Origin: a virus | DNA: 25,948 bases | Reading direction: 5' to 3' (one strand) | Virus record (IMG/VR): IMGVR_UViG_3300047566_000280 | Coordinates: 1-25,948 of that record | In this document: positions 1 through 8,228 of the stretch, one piece after another | Position numbering within the stretch: position 1 is the stretch's first letter | Layout of the letters: each line of letters starts with the position of its first letter | Notes under the pieces: generated by a model | Databases searched by the model: none | The model's input: the letters and a program-made list of their open reading frames with translations, nothing else | What the model was told of the DNA's origin: nothing | Program-made: the position numbers and the translations under genes

Positions 1-3000
1 CCGGGTTGATTTTAGGACGCACAAAGTCGGTCACCTTGGTCAAAAACCCACCCAAACCCTGATCCGGTCGGAAGTCGATGCCACCAGCAGAAATACTCTG
101 TGCGGTTTGCCCAGCTGCAAAGTTGCTGATAACCAAACCAGGACTCCGGGCACCACCCAAACCCAAGGAACCCAATATGCCTCCCAGGAAACCACCGGAA
201 GAGGCGCTCCCGCCACCAATGAACGGTGGAGTTCCCCCGGCGCTGCCGGGCACGCCTGCTCTCCCACCTTGCAGAACGGACGTCAAATCCTCAATCGCCT
301 TGGTGTTTCGATTTTGAGCGTTGACAGATTTGTCCAGAGCCAATTTTGCAGGATCCACTCCCAGGGGAGTGCCGCGCAGAATTCTCCCCAGCGTAGTCAA
401 TTCCCCGGTGCCTTTGCCAGTGATGGGGTCAATTTTTTCCTGTCCAGGGATGATACCTCCCAGCTTCTGCACAGAGCCACGGAACAGCTCTTCGCCCAAG
501 TTGACAAATATGGTCTTTTTGATCTGCTCCACGTAACCACGGAAGAAGTCTTGAAGGCCAGTCTTGCCAGAAGCCTTGAGAGCATCATACAGCGATCCCA
601 GGGAGGCCCGCAGCTCCTCGTTCTGCTTTTTGCGGATGTTGGCAATTTCAATTTCCCGCTCATACCGCGCATCCAGCAGCTCTTTTTCCAGCTTATACGC
701 ATTTTCCTCACTTTTGATGCGATATTCTGTCTGGCGCCGCTCCAATTCCACCTTGTCCTTGGTGCGGATGTAGGCGTCAATCGAAGCTTTGCGCTGCTCT
801 TCCAAAGTTTGTTTGGTAACCAGGAACTCTTCTTGCGCAACACGCACCTTGGTGCGGTAGGCATATTCCTGGGCGAACCTCTCATCCCCCGGCAGCGTTC
901 TCGCCTGCACCAGTCGGTTGTCCCGTTCAGCAGCATCCCTGAAACGACTTTGTCCAATTTGCCGTTCACTTTCCACGAGCCTGAGCGCGTTCTCATACAT
1001 ACGCTCAACTTCTTTGCGCTGCTCTTGGCGTAACTTGAGGATAGAAATCTGCTTCTCAGCGTCAGCTTCATTCTTCTCCTTGACCAACTGAGCTTCAGTC
1101 TTCAATTGATTCAAACGCAGGTTTAACCCAGCCTCATTGAAGGCCTTGTCATTTTTATCGATGGCAAAAATGGCTTCAGCTGCCGCATAGTCCGCCCGGT
1201 TGCGAGCATCCGCGATTGACTTCTCTTGATTGGCCAGAGCTATCCGGTCACGATACAGCTGCAGGATGTTCGCTTCCTCATTCCCTGGATCCCGTTTAGC
1301 GGCAGCAATTCTCTGAGAAATTTGAAGCGATTGGCGCGCAGAATCCGCCACAATCTGGGACTTTACATCAGATTCCCTGATATTTTGCTTCAATACCTCG
1401 ACCTTTTGGTTACGGTCTTCTTTCTTCAGAAGCTCTGCGTATTCTGCGTTAATGGTACCAAGCAGCTTCTTGTACTCAGCCCCATTCCGCAATGCCGCGT
1501 CAAATGGCTGAAAAGTAGCAGCAACTCTCTGCAAGGCAGCCGAACGCTCAGACAGGATGCGCGCTTCCCCACTCAGCTCACTGGCCTTGGCGCGTTCCAG
1601 GGCGGCGGTAGCGGACTGCTGCGCCTCCTTGATTTTGGCCATAAACGCCGCAAACTGAGCCTCTACATTAGCATTGGGATTGGGAGTGAACTTCAAGCCG
1701 TCCGGATCTGTCGTGATACTGCGATTAAAGGCAGATCGAACCTCTTCCCCTTTGAGTACGCGACCGCCGCCCAGATTAAAGTCAGGGATCTGGACAGGGG
1801 AAGACTGAGGCAGCAAACCCAAAGCCTCAGCTGGCGGGTTCTTCAGAAATGCGTCCTGCTTGGCCTGTCTGGCTTTATACACCACCGCCAGCTTATCCGC
1901 CAGTTGCTCCTGTATGACCAATTCGAGTTTGGACAAACGTTCGATTTCGGCTACATACTTCTCGCGGTCTGTGATGATGCCTTTGCTTGCTTTGAGAGCC
2001 AGCTCCTTCTTCTGGTCTTCTAGCTTGGCGATGGCCGCCTTGGCGGAATCAAGTGCTGCGGCTTCGGGATCAGTATTGCCAAACAACGTCACCACAGTGG
2101 CAGCCGTAATCGCTGCGCCAGCCTTCACCAGGGGAGGCCCCGGAACGTAGCGTGCTGCCGCAGCTGCCGCACCCGCTGCTGTAATAGCTACAGTTAGATC
2201 CCCAACAGTTTCGGCGTTGTTTCTAACGCCCTCCGCCATGCTGGTCAGTAACTCAACAGTGCGCTGGAGAGCTGGAGCAAATCTCTCGCCCAAAGCGTTC
2301 TTGGCTTCATCCGCCAAACGGGACAGAGATTGCATTTGACCTGCGGCAGTGGTCAAACTAACCTCATACGCTCCCATGATGCTCGGACCCTTGCTCAACA
2401 CCTCATTAAGAGCAATGTTGGATCGTTCGTAATCGGTCAGAGTCTCTCTGGTCTTGTTTAACCGCGCTGCGCCCCTGGCCAGCGCCTGTTCAAAGCTGAC
2501 TTGGATGCCGTAGGTACGCAACACTTCGACCTGTTGCGTTTTAATGCCGTTAATGATGCCACCCAAAGCTTCTGAGCTGCTGATGCCCGCAATCTTGGCA
2601 GCGTTCTGGGCCAACCGGGCTAAATCCGTGGCCTTGCTCAGGTCTAACTGACCCTGAATCATTTGGATAATGGTGTTACGAGATTCTTGGGTAGTGATCC
2701 CCAAGCTTCTCACTGCCTCAGCTTGAGCGCGCACGGACTGTACGTTCAAGTTACTGGACCGAGACATCTGGTCCATTACCGTGTTCAATTGTTCCGTGCG
2801 GGCAGCGTACAGCGCCGCGTCGACCGTGGCCGACTTGGCCGCCCCCGCAACTCGATTGAGAGCCTCAGAGAGCAGGTTACCTGTCAAAACGGCCAGAGAC
2901 ATGCTGCTGGAGTGCTTCTCAGTGGCTTGAGCAGCGCTCTCAGCAGCATTAGTTGCTTGTTTAAGGGTGACTGTGAGTTTAACCTGAGAGTTGTCTAACT

Positions 3001-3124
3001 TATTGGTGGCGGTAGCTGCTCCCGTGGTGTCTTTGTTGAGACCATCCATGGATTGGCGAATCGCGCTGAGAGCAGCTTGTCCCTCAGTTCGGATCTTGAT
3101 TACTAACTCAACGCTGTCGCTCAT
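1..3124 (-). CDS. Tail tape measure protein, C-terminus beyond the window
   Basis: This frame is open for about 1041 codons, from the ATG at 3122-3124 to the left edge, so the protein is truncated by the window. The tape measure protein sets tail length, sits inside the tail tube and may help DNA entry. The start (MSDSVELVIKIRTEGQAAL) is typical of the family. Most of the chain is charged, Ala/Glu/Arg-rich helix with strong coiled-coil character, notably residues 380-850. A hydrophobic stretch lies near residues 310-350 (AITAAGAAAAAARY and AAITAATVVTLFG). The visible C-terminal part turns Gly/Ser/Pro-rich (FIGGGSASSGGFLGGILGSL). The start codon abuts the TAA stop of the preceding chaperone frame (TAAATG), and a GAGG lies upstream. 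Length, composition and position directly after the frameshifted chaperones make the call firm. Confidence 0.93.
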   Translation of the reverse strand, partial: MSDSVELVIKIRTEGQAALSAIRQSMDGLNKDTTGAATATNKLDNSQVKLTVTLKQATNAAESAAQATEKHSSSMSLAVLTGNLLSEALNRVAGAAKSATVDAALYAARTEQLNTVMDQMSRSSNLNVQSVRAQAEAVRSLGITTQESRNTIIQMIQGQLDLSKATDLARLAQNAAKIAGISSSEALGGIINGIKTQQVEVLRTYGIQVSFEQALARGAARLNKTRETLTDYERSNIALNEVLSKGPSIMGAYEVSLTTAAGQMQSLSRLADEAKNALGERFAPALQRTVELLTSMAEGVRNNAETVGDLTVAITAAGAAAAAARYVPGPPLVKAGAAITAATVVTLFGNTDPEAAALDSAKAAIAKLEDQKKELALKASKGIITDREKYVAEIERLSKLELVIQEQLADKLAVVYKARQAKQDAFLKNPPAEALGLLPQSSPVQIPDFNLGGGRVLKGEEVRSAFNRSITTDPDGLKFTPNPNANVEAQFAAFMAKIKEAQQSATAALERAKASELSGEARILSERSAALQRVAATFQPFDAALRNGAEYKKLLGTINAEYAELLKKEDRNQKVEVLKQNIRESDVKSQIVADSARQSLQISQRIAAAKRDPGNEEANILQLYRDRIALANQEKSIADARNRADYAAAEAIFAIDKNDKAFNEAGLNLRLNQLKTEAQLVKEKNEADAEKQISILKLRQEQRKEVERMYENALRLVESERQIGQSRFRDAAERDNRLVQARTLPGDERFAQEYAYRTKVRVAQEEFLVTKQTLEEQRKASIDAYIRTKDKVELERRQTEYRIKSEENAYKLEKELLDARYEREIEIANIRKKQNEELRASLGSLYDALKASGKTGLQDFFRGYVEQIKKTIFVNLGEELFRGSVQKLGGIIPGQEKIDPITGKGTGELTTLGRILRGTPLGVDPAKLALDKSVNAQNRNTKAIEDLTSVLQGGRAGVPGSAGGTPPFIGGGSASSGGFLGGILGSLGLGGARSPGLVISNFAAGQTAQSISAGGIDFRPDQGLGGFLTKVTDFVRPKINP

Positions 3125-3526
3125 TTACTTGTCCGCCTCGTATTTGGCAAATTCCACAGATTTCTCTTCGGTAGCAAATATGACAAAAGCATCAAAGATG
3201 TCCACAGGCCACTGACTCAGGTCTGGTCCAAACATGTAGCAACCCTCCATCCGTTGGGATTCAGACCAATCCGAAAGTAACTGTGTGGATTCAACATTGC
3301 TCAGACTCACCGGACATTCCGCGCTGCTAACTTGGTTAATGGTGACCACTTTGCCTTTGCCAGAGGTGTAGGTTGGATACCACCAATGCGGCAATTTTGG
3401 ATTTACTCGTTCTGGGAAATACTTGGTGCAATTCCGCTCTCGGTAGGCTTGTTGCCGTTGACATTTGGCGCAATCGTATGAATCATTTGCCCATCCGCCA
3501 CTGCGCCAGAAGTGATAGGCGATTCT
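3125..3526 (-). CDS. Tail assembly chaperone extension read by -1 frameshift (GT-type fusion, full span 3125-4089)
   Basis: This is the -1 frame segment downstream of the chaperone gene. The frame is open from just after a TAA at 3542-3544, has no convincing start of its own (only a TTG at 3394 lacking a clear ribosome site), and ends with TAA at 3125-3127 next to the tape measure ATG. Reading 188 codons from 4089 to the slippery heptamer and then 133 codons in this frame gives a 321-aa fusion. The first -1 residues are RIAYHFWRSGGWANDSYDC, followed by a Cys-rich piece (CAKCQRQQAYRERNC) and an acidic, aromatic C-terminus. By analogy with lambda gpG/gpGT, the extended form would recruit the tape measure protein and tail tube subunits during tail assembly and be absent from the virion. 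Family similarity beyond position and frameshift logic is not visible. Confidence 0.85.
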   Translation of the reverse strand, partial: RIAYHFWRSGGWANDSYDCAKCQRQQAYRERNCTKYFPERVNPKLPHWWYPTYTSGKGKVVTINQVSSAECPVSLSNVESTQLLSDWSESQRMEGCYMFGPDLSQWPVDIFDAFVIFATEEKSVEFAKYEADK

Positions 3527-4089
3527 AAATTTGCTTGCGTTTTACGGGTGGGGTTGACCATGCCCATGAATTCTTCCAAGATCTCTCGACACAGGTCTTC
3601 CGGCCCAGTCTGGTACAGGGAAGTCGCCGTGTAGGGCTGACCCGTCGCATCCAGCAATCCGTTCACAGACACCAGGCCATGCTTCAAGTACACAGGCACC
3701 GACAATTCATCCGTGGCCAGGTCAATCTGCTGACCCAGGTCAGTAATGCGGTCCACCGCTGCTTCCTGCTCTGGCGTAAACTTCTTGGTAACTGTCCCAG
3801 GCGCAATCGACGACGCCTCACCCAGGGTAGGTACAGCCTCGTCCTCCAGCAGCACCATACCGTTGGTTTCTGGGGTGTCGTTCGTTTCCAGAGTCGAGTC
3901 CAATCCATACTTGGACACCTCCAGCTGCATCAACTCATTCAAATGACGAATTCGTTGCAGCGCCGGCACCAGATCACGACGCAAGCGCGTGCGCAACCCG
4001 TAACTGACGCGATTCAAAACGAACGAAACTCCAGCAAACTCAGGAAGCTTGCTGCATACTTCAACGGTGTTGGGGTAACTACTCGACAT
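3403..4089 (-). CDS. Tail assembly chaperone (gpG-like, short form)
   Basis: This 228-aa protein lies between the tail tube and tape measure genes, where siphophages carry their tail assembly chaperone. I chose the ATG at 4087-4089 because AAGGA sits 8 nt upstream; a longer frame from a TTG at 4128 has no such site. The N-terminal half is helical and basic (VSYGLRTRLRRDLVPALQRI), the middle is acidic and Pro/Thr-rich, and helices follow near residues 110-175 (FTPEQEAAVDRITDLGQQID, CREILEEFMGM). The zero-frame tail after the slippery site is a 40-residue polar segment (ESPITSGAVADGQMIHTIAP...). It would coat the tape measure protein before tube polymerisation. A strong hairpin precedes the gene and may keep its level below that of the tube protein. 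Confidence 0.85.
   Translation of the reverse strand: MSSSYPNTVEVCSKLPEFAGVSFVLNRVSYGLRTRLRRDLVPALQRIRHLNELMQLEVSKYGLDSTLETNDTPETNGMVLLEDEAVPTLGEASSIAPGTVTKKFTPEQEAAVDRITDLGQQIDLATDELSVPVYLKHGLVSVNGLLDATGQPYTATSLYQTGPEDLCREILEEFMGMVNPTRKTQANLESPITSGAVADGQMIHTIAPNVNGNKPTESGIAPSISQNE
3526..3532 (-). promoter_or_regulatory. -1 ribosomal frameshift slippery site
   Basis: The minus strand reads A AAT TTA in the zero frame (codons GCA AAT TTA GAA), a perfect X XXY YYZ heptamer. It lies 9 nt after the -1 frame opens and about 120 nt before the zero-frame stop at 3403. Possible downstream structure: GAATC at 3525-3521 can pair with a GATTC further on, and TGGCGCA at 3508-3502 can pair with TGCGCCA at 3472-3466. 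The spacing of the second stem is longer than the classical optimum. Confidence 0.85.
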
Positions 4090-4144
4090 GTGGTTTTCCT
4101 TGTGACTTTGATTGCTAAATACACACAACTAGCGATTTCTATTA

Positions 4145-4185
4145 TAGCGCGGAACCAGACGAGCGATCGTCTGGTTCCCTCGCTA
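4145..4185 (-). terminator. Very strong hairpin between tail tube and chaperone genes (attenuator or processing site)
   Basis: A perfect 12-bp inverted repeat has arms GGAACCAGACGA (4151-4162) and TCGTCTGGTTCC (4167-4178) around a 4-nt loop. After a small internal loop a further 5 bp pair, TAGCG (4145-4149) with CGCTA (4181-4185). It lies 45 nt past the tail tube stop and about 55 nt before the chaperone start. No U-run follows on the minus strand; TATAAT (4146-4141) follows instead. It is therefore not a classical intrinsic terminator, and attenuation, RNase processing or 3'-end protection are all possible. The rest of 4090-4229 shows no gene. Confidence 0.75.
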
Positions 4186-4229
4186 CTTGCCAGCTGGAGT
4201 ACCACCAACCAACCCGCAAGAAACCAAAA

Positions 4230-5474
4230 CTACATCATCCACATACGGCACTCGTTGTATCCAGTGATGGAGCTGCCGTAGGCTTGAGAGTTGCTGTAGT
4301 TCATCGTGAATGCTCTCTGGGAGTCATCACGTTCAGGGGAAGCCAGTTGCACGCCGCGCAAAACAAACACCACCGTGTTGTTCGGCGACGTGCCCAACTG
4401 GAAGATCATGTCGATGCTGGTCTTGTCGACCGCTGCCTGCTCCAGGGTGGCTTGCGCGGCGCTGTCGTCTTCATACATGTTGAAGTCGACCGACACCGCC
4501 CGTTCGTCCGCCTCAGGCGTGTCCACATAATCGGATCCAAAGACATCCTGCGGGAGGTCCAACGCGCTGCCATACTTGATGCTGGCGCTGCGAATTCGCA
4601 CCATCGTGGAGCCGTTGATGACGGCACGCCCCTTGAAACCGGCAATGCCAGACCCACCAGTAACCGAAGACCCGGTGATGAGGGACAAATCGGGAAACGC
4701 CGTCAGTCCACCTTTTTCCGTGGAGGTGGCGCTGGAGAATTTCAAGTTATCCAGCACCCACTTGGCCCCGCCGCTGGCCTGAAACGTGGCAATGTCCTGA
4801 CCCAGGGTAAAGGTCATTTCCTTGGTCACCTGGCCGAAGCAAACGCGCTGGCTGGCCGTCGCGTAGGGGATGCGGGCACTGTACGTGCAGAAGCTGGGCT
4901 CAGCGTCAGTGGGCTTGTAGTACAGACCGGACTTCGACACAGAGCCGCCCGAAGTGTAGGCTGCGTTGCCCGCACTGCCAATCAGTTCAAAGGTACTGGA
5001 GGTCAAAACATTGACGGCATAAATGCCGTTGGCTTCCGTGTTGCCCAGAACTCCCGTGATGGACACCACGTCGTAGGAGCTCAAGCCATGAGCTGCCGCC
5101 GTGATCACGATCGGCGTGGCGTTGGTGGCCCCGGTGACCGAAACCGTGCCGGAGGTGACCGTTGCGACCCCTCCAAAACCGGAAACAAAAATGGGATCCA
5201 AATCCGGAACAGTACCCGCCACGCCCCCGGTGACCAAGGACGCTTGCGCGCTCCAAGAAGCATTCCGGCGTCCGCCCGTACCACTGGAACGGGTGCGAGA
5301 GCCAGTTTTGTCTTTCCGAAAGAGATCAGTCACTGACCGATTGAACTTGATCTGAATGGCCAAGGCCGCATCAGCGCCGGCAACCGTAGCAGTGCCGCTT
5401 GTGTTGGGAATAACGCCGTAAGATGATTCCTTTTGGAGGAAAAACATTTCCTGGCGCGAGAAAATTTTTGACAT
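4230..5474 (-). CDS. Major tail tube protein with inserted beta domain
   Basis: This 414-aa protein has the position and composition of a siphophage tail tube subunit. The start (MSKIFSRQEMFFLQKESSYG) and later stretches (SFCTYSARIPYA, GYNECRMWMM) frame a beta-rich core. Residues about 111-182 form an insertion with the pattern TPIVITAAAHGL, then YDVVSITGVLGNTEANGIY and TFELIGSAGN. That pattern resembles small beta domains annotated as ubiquitin-activating E1 FCCH-like in many phage structural proteins; the E1 label reflects fold similarity, not enzyme activity. Such insertions usually project from the tail surface. The ATG at 5472-5474 has GGAG 7 nt upstream. The 129-aa gene ends 4 nt before it, and the strong hairpin at 4145-4185 follows. 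Confidence 0.8.
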   Translation of the reverse strand: MSKIFSRQEMFFLQKESSYGVIPNTSGTATVAGADAALAIQIKFNRSVTDLFRKDKTGSRTRSSGTGGRRNASWSAQASLVTGGVAGTVPDLDPIFVSGFGGVATVTSGTVSVTGATNATPIVITAAAHGLSSYDVVSITGVLGNTEANGIYAVNVLTSSTFELIGSAGNAAYTSGGSVSKSGLYYKPTDAEPSFCTYSARIPYATASQRVCFGQVTKEMTFTLGQDIATFQASGGAKWVLDNLKFSSATSTEKGGLTAFPDLSLITGSSVTGGSGIAGFKGRAVINGSTMVRIRSASIKYGSALDLPQDVFGSDYVDTPEADERAVSVDFNMYEDDSAAQATLEQAAVDKTSIDMIFQLGTSPNNTVVFVLRGVQLASPERDDSQRAFTMNYSNSQAYGSSITGYNECRMWMM

Positions 5475-5477
5475 AGC

Positions 5478-5867
5478 TTACTCCTCGATGTGAGCGTTAA
5501 TTTCGGTGTCGGCTGAATCGAGTGTCCCACCAGGTTCAGTTGCGGAATGGCGTTCTGCGTCCAATCTCTGGCGCAATTCGCAAAATAATTGTTGTGCCTG
5601 CGAGCGTTTCTCTTGAAACGCTGCCTTAGCAATGCGATCCTCAGGCAGATGCGGAATCTCAAAGGGATCCATGTACGGATCAAACCATCGCGCATCTTCC
5701 TTGGTGAACCCAATCTGCAAGAAGTCGGATTCAGCGATAAGGGCCGCGCCCCCTAATTGGGCGTTTTGAGCCACGCTGTCTTCCATCAAGATTCTTGTGC
5801 CGAAGCGATCAAGCTTCAGGGAACCTACAATGGATTCAGAACCCACAAATCGGTAGACATTCGGCAT
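5478..5867 (-). CDS. Hypothetical protein upstream of tail tube, possible tail completion or connector protein
   Basis: This 129-aa soluble protein is acidic overall. Its N-terminus is beta-like (MPNVYRFVGSESIVGSLKLD), followed by helices (RIAKAAFQEKRSQAQQLFCE) and a disordered acidic tail (SADTEINAHIEE). No family motif is recognised. It sits between the 180-aa connector candidate and the tail tube gene, where siphophages often place tail-terminator or small tail accessory genes; the role is inferred from position only. The ATG at 5865-5867 has AAAGG close upstream, and a TATAAT (5880-5875) ends 7 nt before it, so it may also be transcribed separately as a near-leaderless mRNA. Confidence 0.6.
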   Translation of the reverse strand: MPNVYRFVGSESIVGSLKLDRFGTRILMEDSVAQNAQLGGAALIAESDFLQIGFTKEDARWFDPYMDPFEIPHLPEDRIAKAAFQEKRSQAQQLFCELRQRLDAERHSATEPGGTLDSADTEINAHIEE

Positions 5868-5888
5868 AGCCTTTATTATACTCCTAAG

Positions 5889-6431
5889 TTAAACGTCTCG
5901 CTGAAACGTCAACCGGAACAGTACCGTTTGTTGGAAGCTGCCCTTGGATGAAGTCGATTCAGTTACTACCCCTTTGTTACAGGAATAGGCGCCATTGTAC
6001 ACTATTCCTGATCCCCAATTCTGCACAGAAGTTAGTTGCAGCACCTCACTAACCACGTCCTCGAGCAACAGGCTGGGAACTTCTGTGTTTTGATTATTGG
6101 ACCCTCCGGTCCAACCCAGCGAGAAGTCCAGCGACACCTGCACCAACCCGCTGAAGTCTCGCGGTTTCTCATAGTTGAGATTATTGGAAGAGGGAGAGTA
6201 CAACCAAGCTCGATTGCGGCTGGTGGGTCCGTTCGCGTTCACTAACCCCGGCTCTAACTGACCCAAAAAGAAGTTATTCGACGACTTGGCGTAGATGGTT
6301 TCTGGGAAATCAAAATACCACGGAGCGATAAGATAGTCCCCGGCTTTCGCGGACATGTTGTAGTTGAATCCGCGAGTTTCTGAGCGAAGCTTGGCTAGTA
6401 CAGCGCTGAGAGGTTCTGACGATATCTTCAC
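5889..6431 (-). CDS. Head-tail connector or tail terminator candidate
   Basis: This 180-aa protein starts with GTG at 6429-6431, which overlaps the TGA of the preceding gene as GTGA and indicates translational coupling. The sequence is beta-rich, with aromatic segments (APWYFDFPETIYAK, GLVQVSLDFSLGWTGG) and a C-terminus that returns to strands (GSFQQTVLFRLTFQRDV). The N-terminal helix (SEPLSAVLAKLRSET) followed by beta strands fits a tail-terminator or minor capsid connector fold (lambda gpU-like organisation), and the gene order (gpG-like, this gene, tail tube) agrees. No diagnostic motif is visible, so the name rests on context. Confidence 0.55.
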   Translation of the reverse strand: MKISSEPLSAVLAKLRSETRGFNYNMSAKAGDYLIAPWYFDFPETIYAKSSNNFFLGQLEPGLVNANGPTSRNRAWLYSPSSNNLNYEKPRDFSGLVQVSLDFSLGWTGGSNNQNTEVPSLLLEDVVSEVLQLTSVQNWGSGIVYNGAYSCNKGVVTESTSSKGSFQQTVLFRLTFQRDV

Positions 6432-7210
6432 AAAGTATCCTTTGACTGACGCACAGTAGCGGAAATACCAAGGCTCTGCCTGATACGGAAAGCCATGCGT
6501 TGCATGATGTCGTTACACATAATTTCCTTGTCCTGGTCGTTGGCTCCCAAGAACGCACGTTTGGGCAAATGACCAGCTCCTCGTTGATGTCCGGACGCCC
6601 GTTGAGCTTCCTCCCCGTAGATACCTATCCTCACTTCATTGGCAGGCTCTGTCTGCGACATGGGAGCTGGCTCGAATTGACCAGCAACGAAATCCTGTAC
6701 TGTTACAATTAGGGCTTGGAGCATATGCGGGGCTTGTATGCCGCGCAAGTCCACCGTCAACCTTCCAAACGCTGCCTTAAAGGCAGCGTAACTACTGAAT
6801 TTCAGTCCCTTGGTGGTTTTCTGCACATATTGGGCATGTGACCCTTTAACCGAAACAGAGCGACTGTTTTTGCCATTCAAGCCAATTAGCTTGGAAATGC
6901 GATCAGTGGCGCGTTCTCGCCCTTTAACGGATTGCTGTTCTTTTGTCTTTGACCCAGAGGACGACTTATTGTTTGACTGTGCGCCAGGGTAATAATACAC
7001 TGGACTTTTGGTGGAATATGCCTGAAAAGGCGTCTCGTTCACATCCGTTCCCTTTGACGTGCGCGATAGTATCCGGCTGCGCTGACGCTGTCCGGCGTAC
7101 AACAGATCACCAACCGTAGGCAAGGCGTGCTTCTCCGCTTGGGCGAACAAGTCAACAACCTCGTCGCCCGAACGACCCCCAAAATTCAGCACTACATCAC
7201 TTTTTGCCAC
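6428..7210 (-). CDS. Virion morphogenesis protein (phage Mu gpG-like)
   Basis: This 260-aa basic protein has a C-terminal signature seen in phage virion morphogenesis proteins: NEVRIGIYGEEAQRASGHQR, then GHLPKRAFLGANDQD, matching the family pattern of an A..H..G element followed by (I/L)PxRxFLG. These proteins act at head completion or tail joining. A low-complexity Ser/Lys-rich linker occurs near residues 75-100 (SNNKSSSGSKTKEQQSVKGR). The gene follows a Mu gpF-like minor head gene, the same neighbour pair as in Mu-type phages. It starts with GTG at 7208-7210, has AAGGA upstream, and overlaps the preceding gene by 14 nt. At 260 aa it is longer than the common ~150 aa form because of the N-terminal extension. 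Confidence 0.7.
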   Translation of the reverse strand: MAKSDVVLNFGGRSGDEVVDLFAQAEKHALPTVGDLLYAGQRQRSRILSRTSKGTDVNETPFQAYSTKSPVYYYPGAQSNNKSSSGSKTKEQQSVKGRERATDRISKLIGLNGKNSRSVSVKGSHAQYVQKTTKGLKFSSYAAFKAAFGRLTVDLRGIQAPHMLQALIVTVQDFVAGQFEPAPMSQTEPANEVRIGIYGEEAQRASGHQRGAGHLPKRAFLGANDQDKEIMCNDIMQRMAFRIRQSLGISATVRQSKDTL

Positions 7211-8228
7211 GCTGATCCTTCTTGTCCTTGATTCTTTGCTGTGCTAGCTCTCGTTGTTGGCTAGAATCTAACTTCGGTGTACGCTTTATTCTATCTTGAT
7301 TTATGATGCGGCGGGATCGAGTTTCTTCCGCTATGGCTGAGCTGCGCTGGCGCTTGCTGCCACTTGAACTCTGGCGTCTCACAGGTTTGTCCCCTTGCTG
7401 TGATTTCAGATCAGTAGTGTCAATGATCCATTGATGCCGGCACCGATACCCACCTGCAGTTAACCACACATTGGGCAACTGGCCGTTATCCATGGCGTTG
7501 ATCTGTTGCCTGGTCCAGCTCTTGCCGGAATTGGATTGCCTCTGCAGCTTCGTGCAAAACGGACGGGTCAAAACGTCCAACGGACCCTCGTACACATATC
7601 GTATCTTCATCTCCGGCAAGTCATCTTCGATGATCTGATATCCCTTATCAGTGATAGCCCTGTAAAAGGAGCTCAAACCCGTATCGGCGATCGCCTGAGC
7701 CTGTGCGACCGACTTATGCAACTGCGACTGGATGGCTTCGGCAAGCTGCTTGGCGTTGACCGCCCCAATTTGTTCCAGGGATGTGCGTTTAGCGCGGGAT
7801 AGGGACTGCTCCACCACGCTATCGATCAGCGCTGCTTGTTGTATCTGTGCCGCCTTCAGCTGCAGACCCTTAGGGTCAATGGAAGGTGTGGGAAGAGGCC
7901 AGGACAGCTCCTCGTTGATCGCCTTCAGCACGTTCTCAAAAGCAACATACTGCCCGTTAAAGCTGTCCTGGTACTCCTGTATGATTTTTGGGTATCCGTT
8001 CTCCTGCAGATACTTCCAAACCATGCTGTCTAAGTTAGAGAGCACCTTCAAGTTACCTGAGGTAGCTGCGACTGTTCCAGCTACTGTAGTCCTCAAAGTA
8101 TCCGATAATTGCTGCCGAAGATATTCTCCAGCTTGAGTCAACAAGCTCTCCAAGTCTTTTTCGAGTTTTGCTGCCACCGCTTCAATATCATCGGCATGAC
8201 TAGCAATTAAAGTGGGTAAACGGCTCAC
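7197..8228 (-). CDS. Minor head protein (Mu gpF / SPP1 gp7-like)
   Basis: This 343-aa protein binds near the portal and takes part in head assembly or DNA ejection. The N-terminal two thirds are helical (residues 1-200, with runs such as LIASHADDIEAVAAKLEKDL). The C-terminal domain carries the family signature: YVYEGPLDVLTRPFCTKLQ near residues 212-230, then DNGQLPNVWLTAGGYRCRHQW near residues 246-267, i.e. RxFC...GQL...GGxxCRH. A highly basic Arg/Lys/Ser tail follows (residues 280-343) and could contact DNA. The GTG start (8226-8228) abuts the TAA of the 33-aa gene (TAAGTG) and has GGAG 7 nt upstream. In most phages this gene follows the portal directly; here about 8.7 kb intervene. Confidence 0.8.
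   Translation of the reverse strand: MSRLPTLIASHADDIEAVAAKLEKDLESLLTQAGEYLRQQLSDTLRTTVAGTVAATSGNLKVLSNLDSMVWKYLQENGYPKIIQEYQDSFNGQYVAFENVLKAINEELSWPLPTPSIDPKGLQLKAAQIQQAALIDSVVEQSLSRAKRTSLEQIGAVNAKQLAEAIQSQLHKSVAQAQAIADTGLSSFYRAITDKGYQIIEDDLPEMKIRYVYEGPLDVLTRPFCTKLQRQSNSGKSWTRQQINAMDNGQLPNVWLTAGGYRCRHQWIIDTTDLKSQQGDKPVRRQSSSGSKRQRSSAIAEETRSRRIINQDRIKRTPKLDSSQQRELAQQRIKDKKDQRGKK

Noticed and set aside
107-1033. A 308-aa plus-strand open frame at the left edge
   Set aside because: Antisense shadow of the tape measure gene, whose minus frame is open from 3124 to the edge and has convincing coiled-coil sequence.
4284-5336. A 350-aa open frame on the plus strand, antisense to the tail tube gene
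   Set aside because: Composition is Arg/Gly/His-rich with no domain, it has no ribosome site, and it mirrors the codon bias of the real gene on the other strand.
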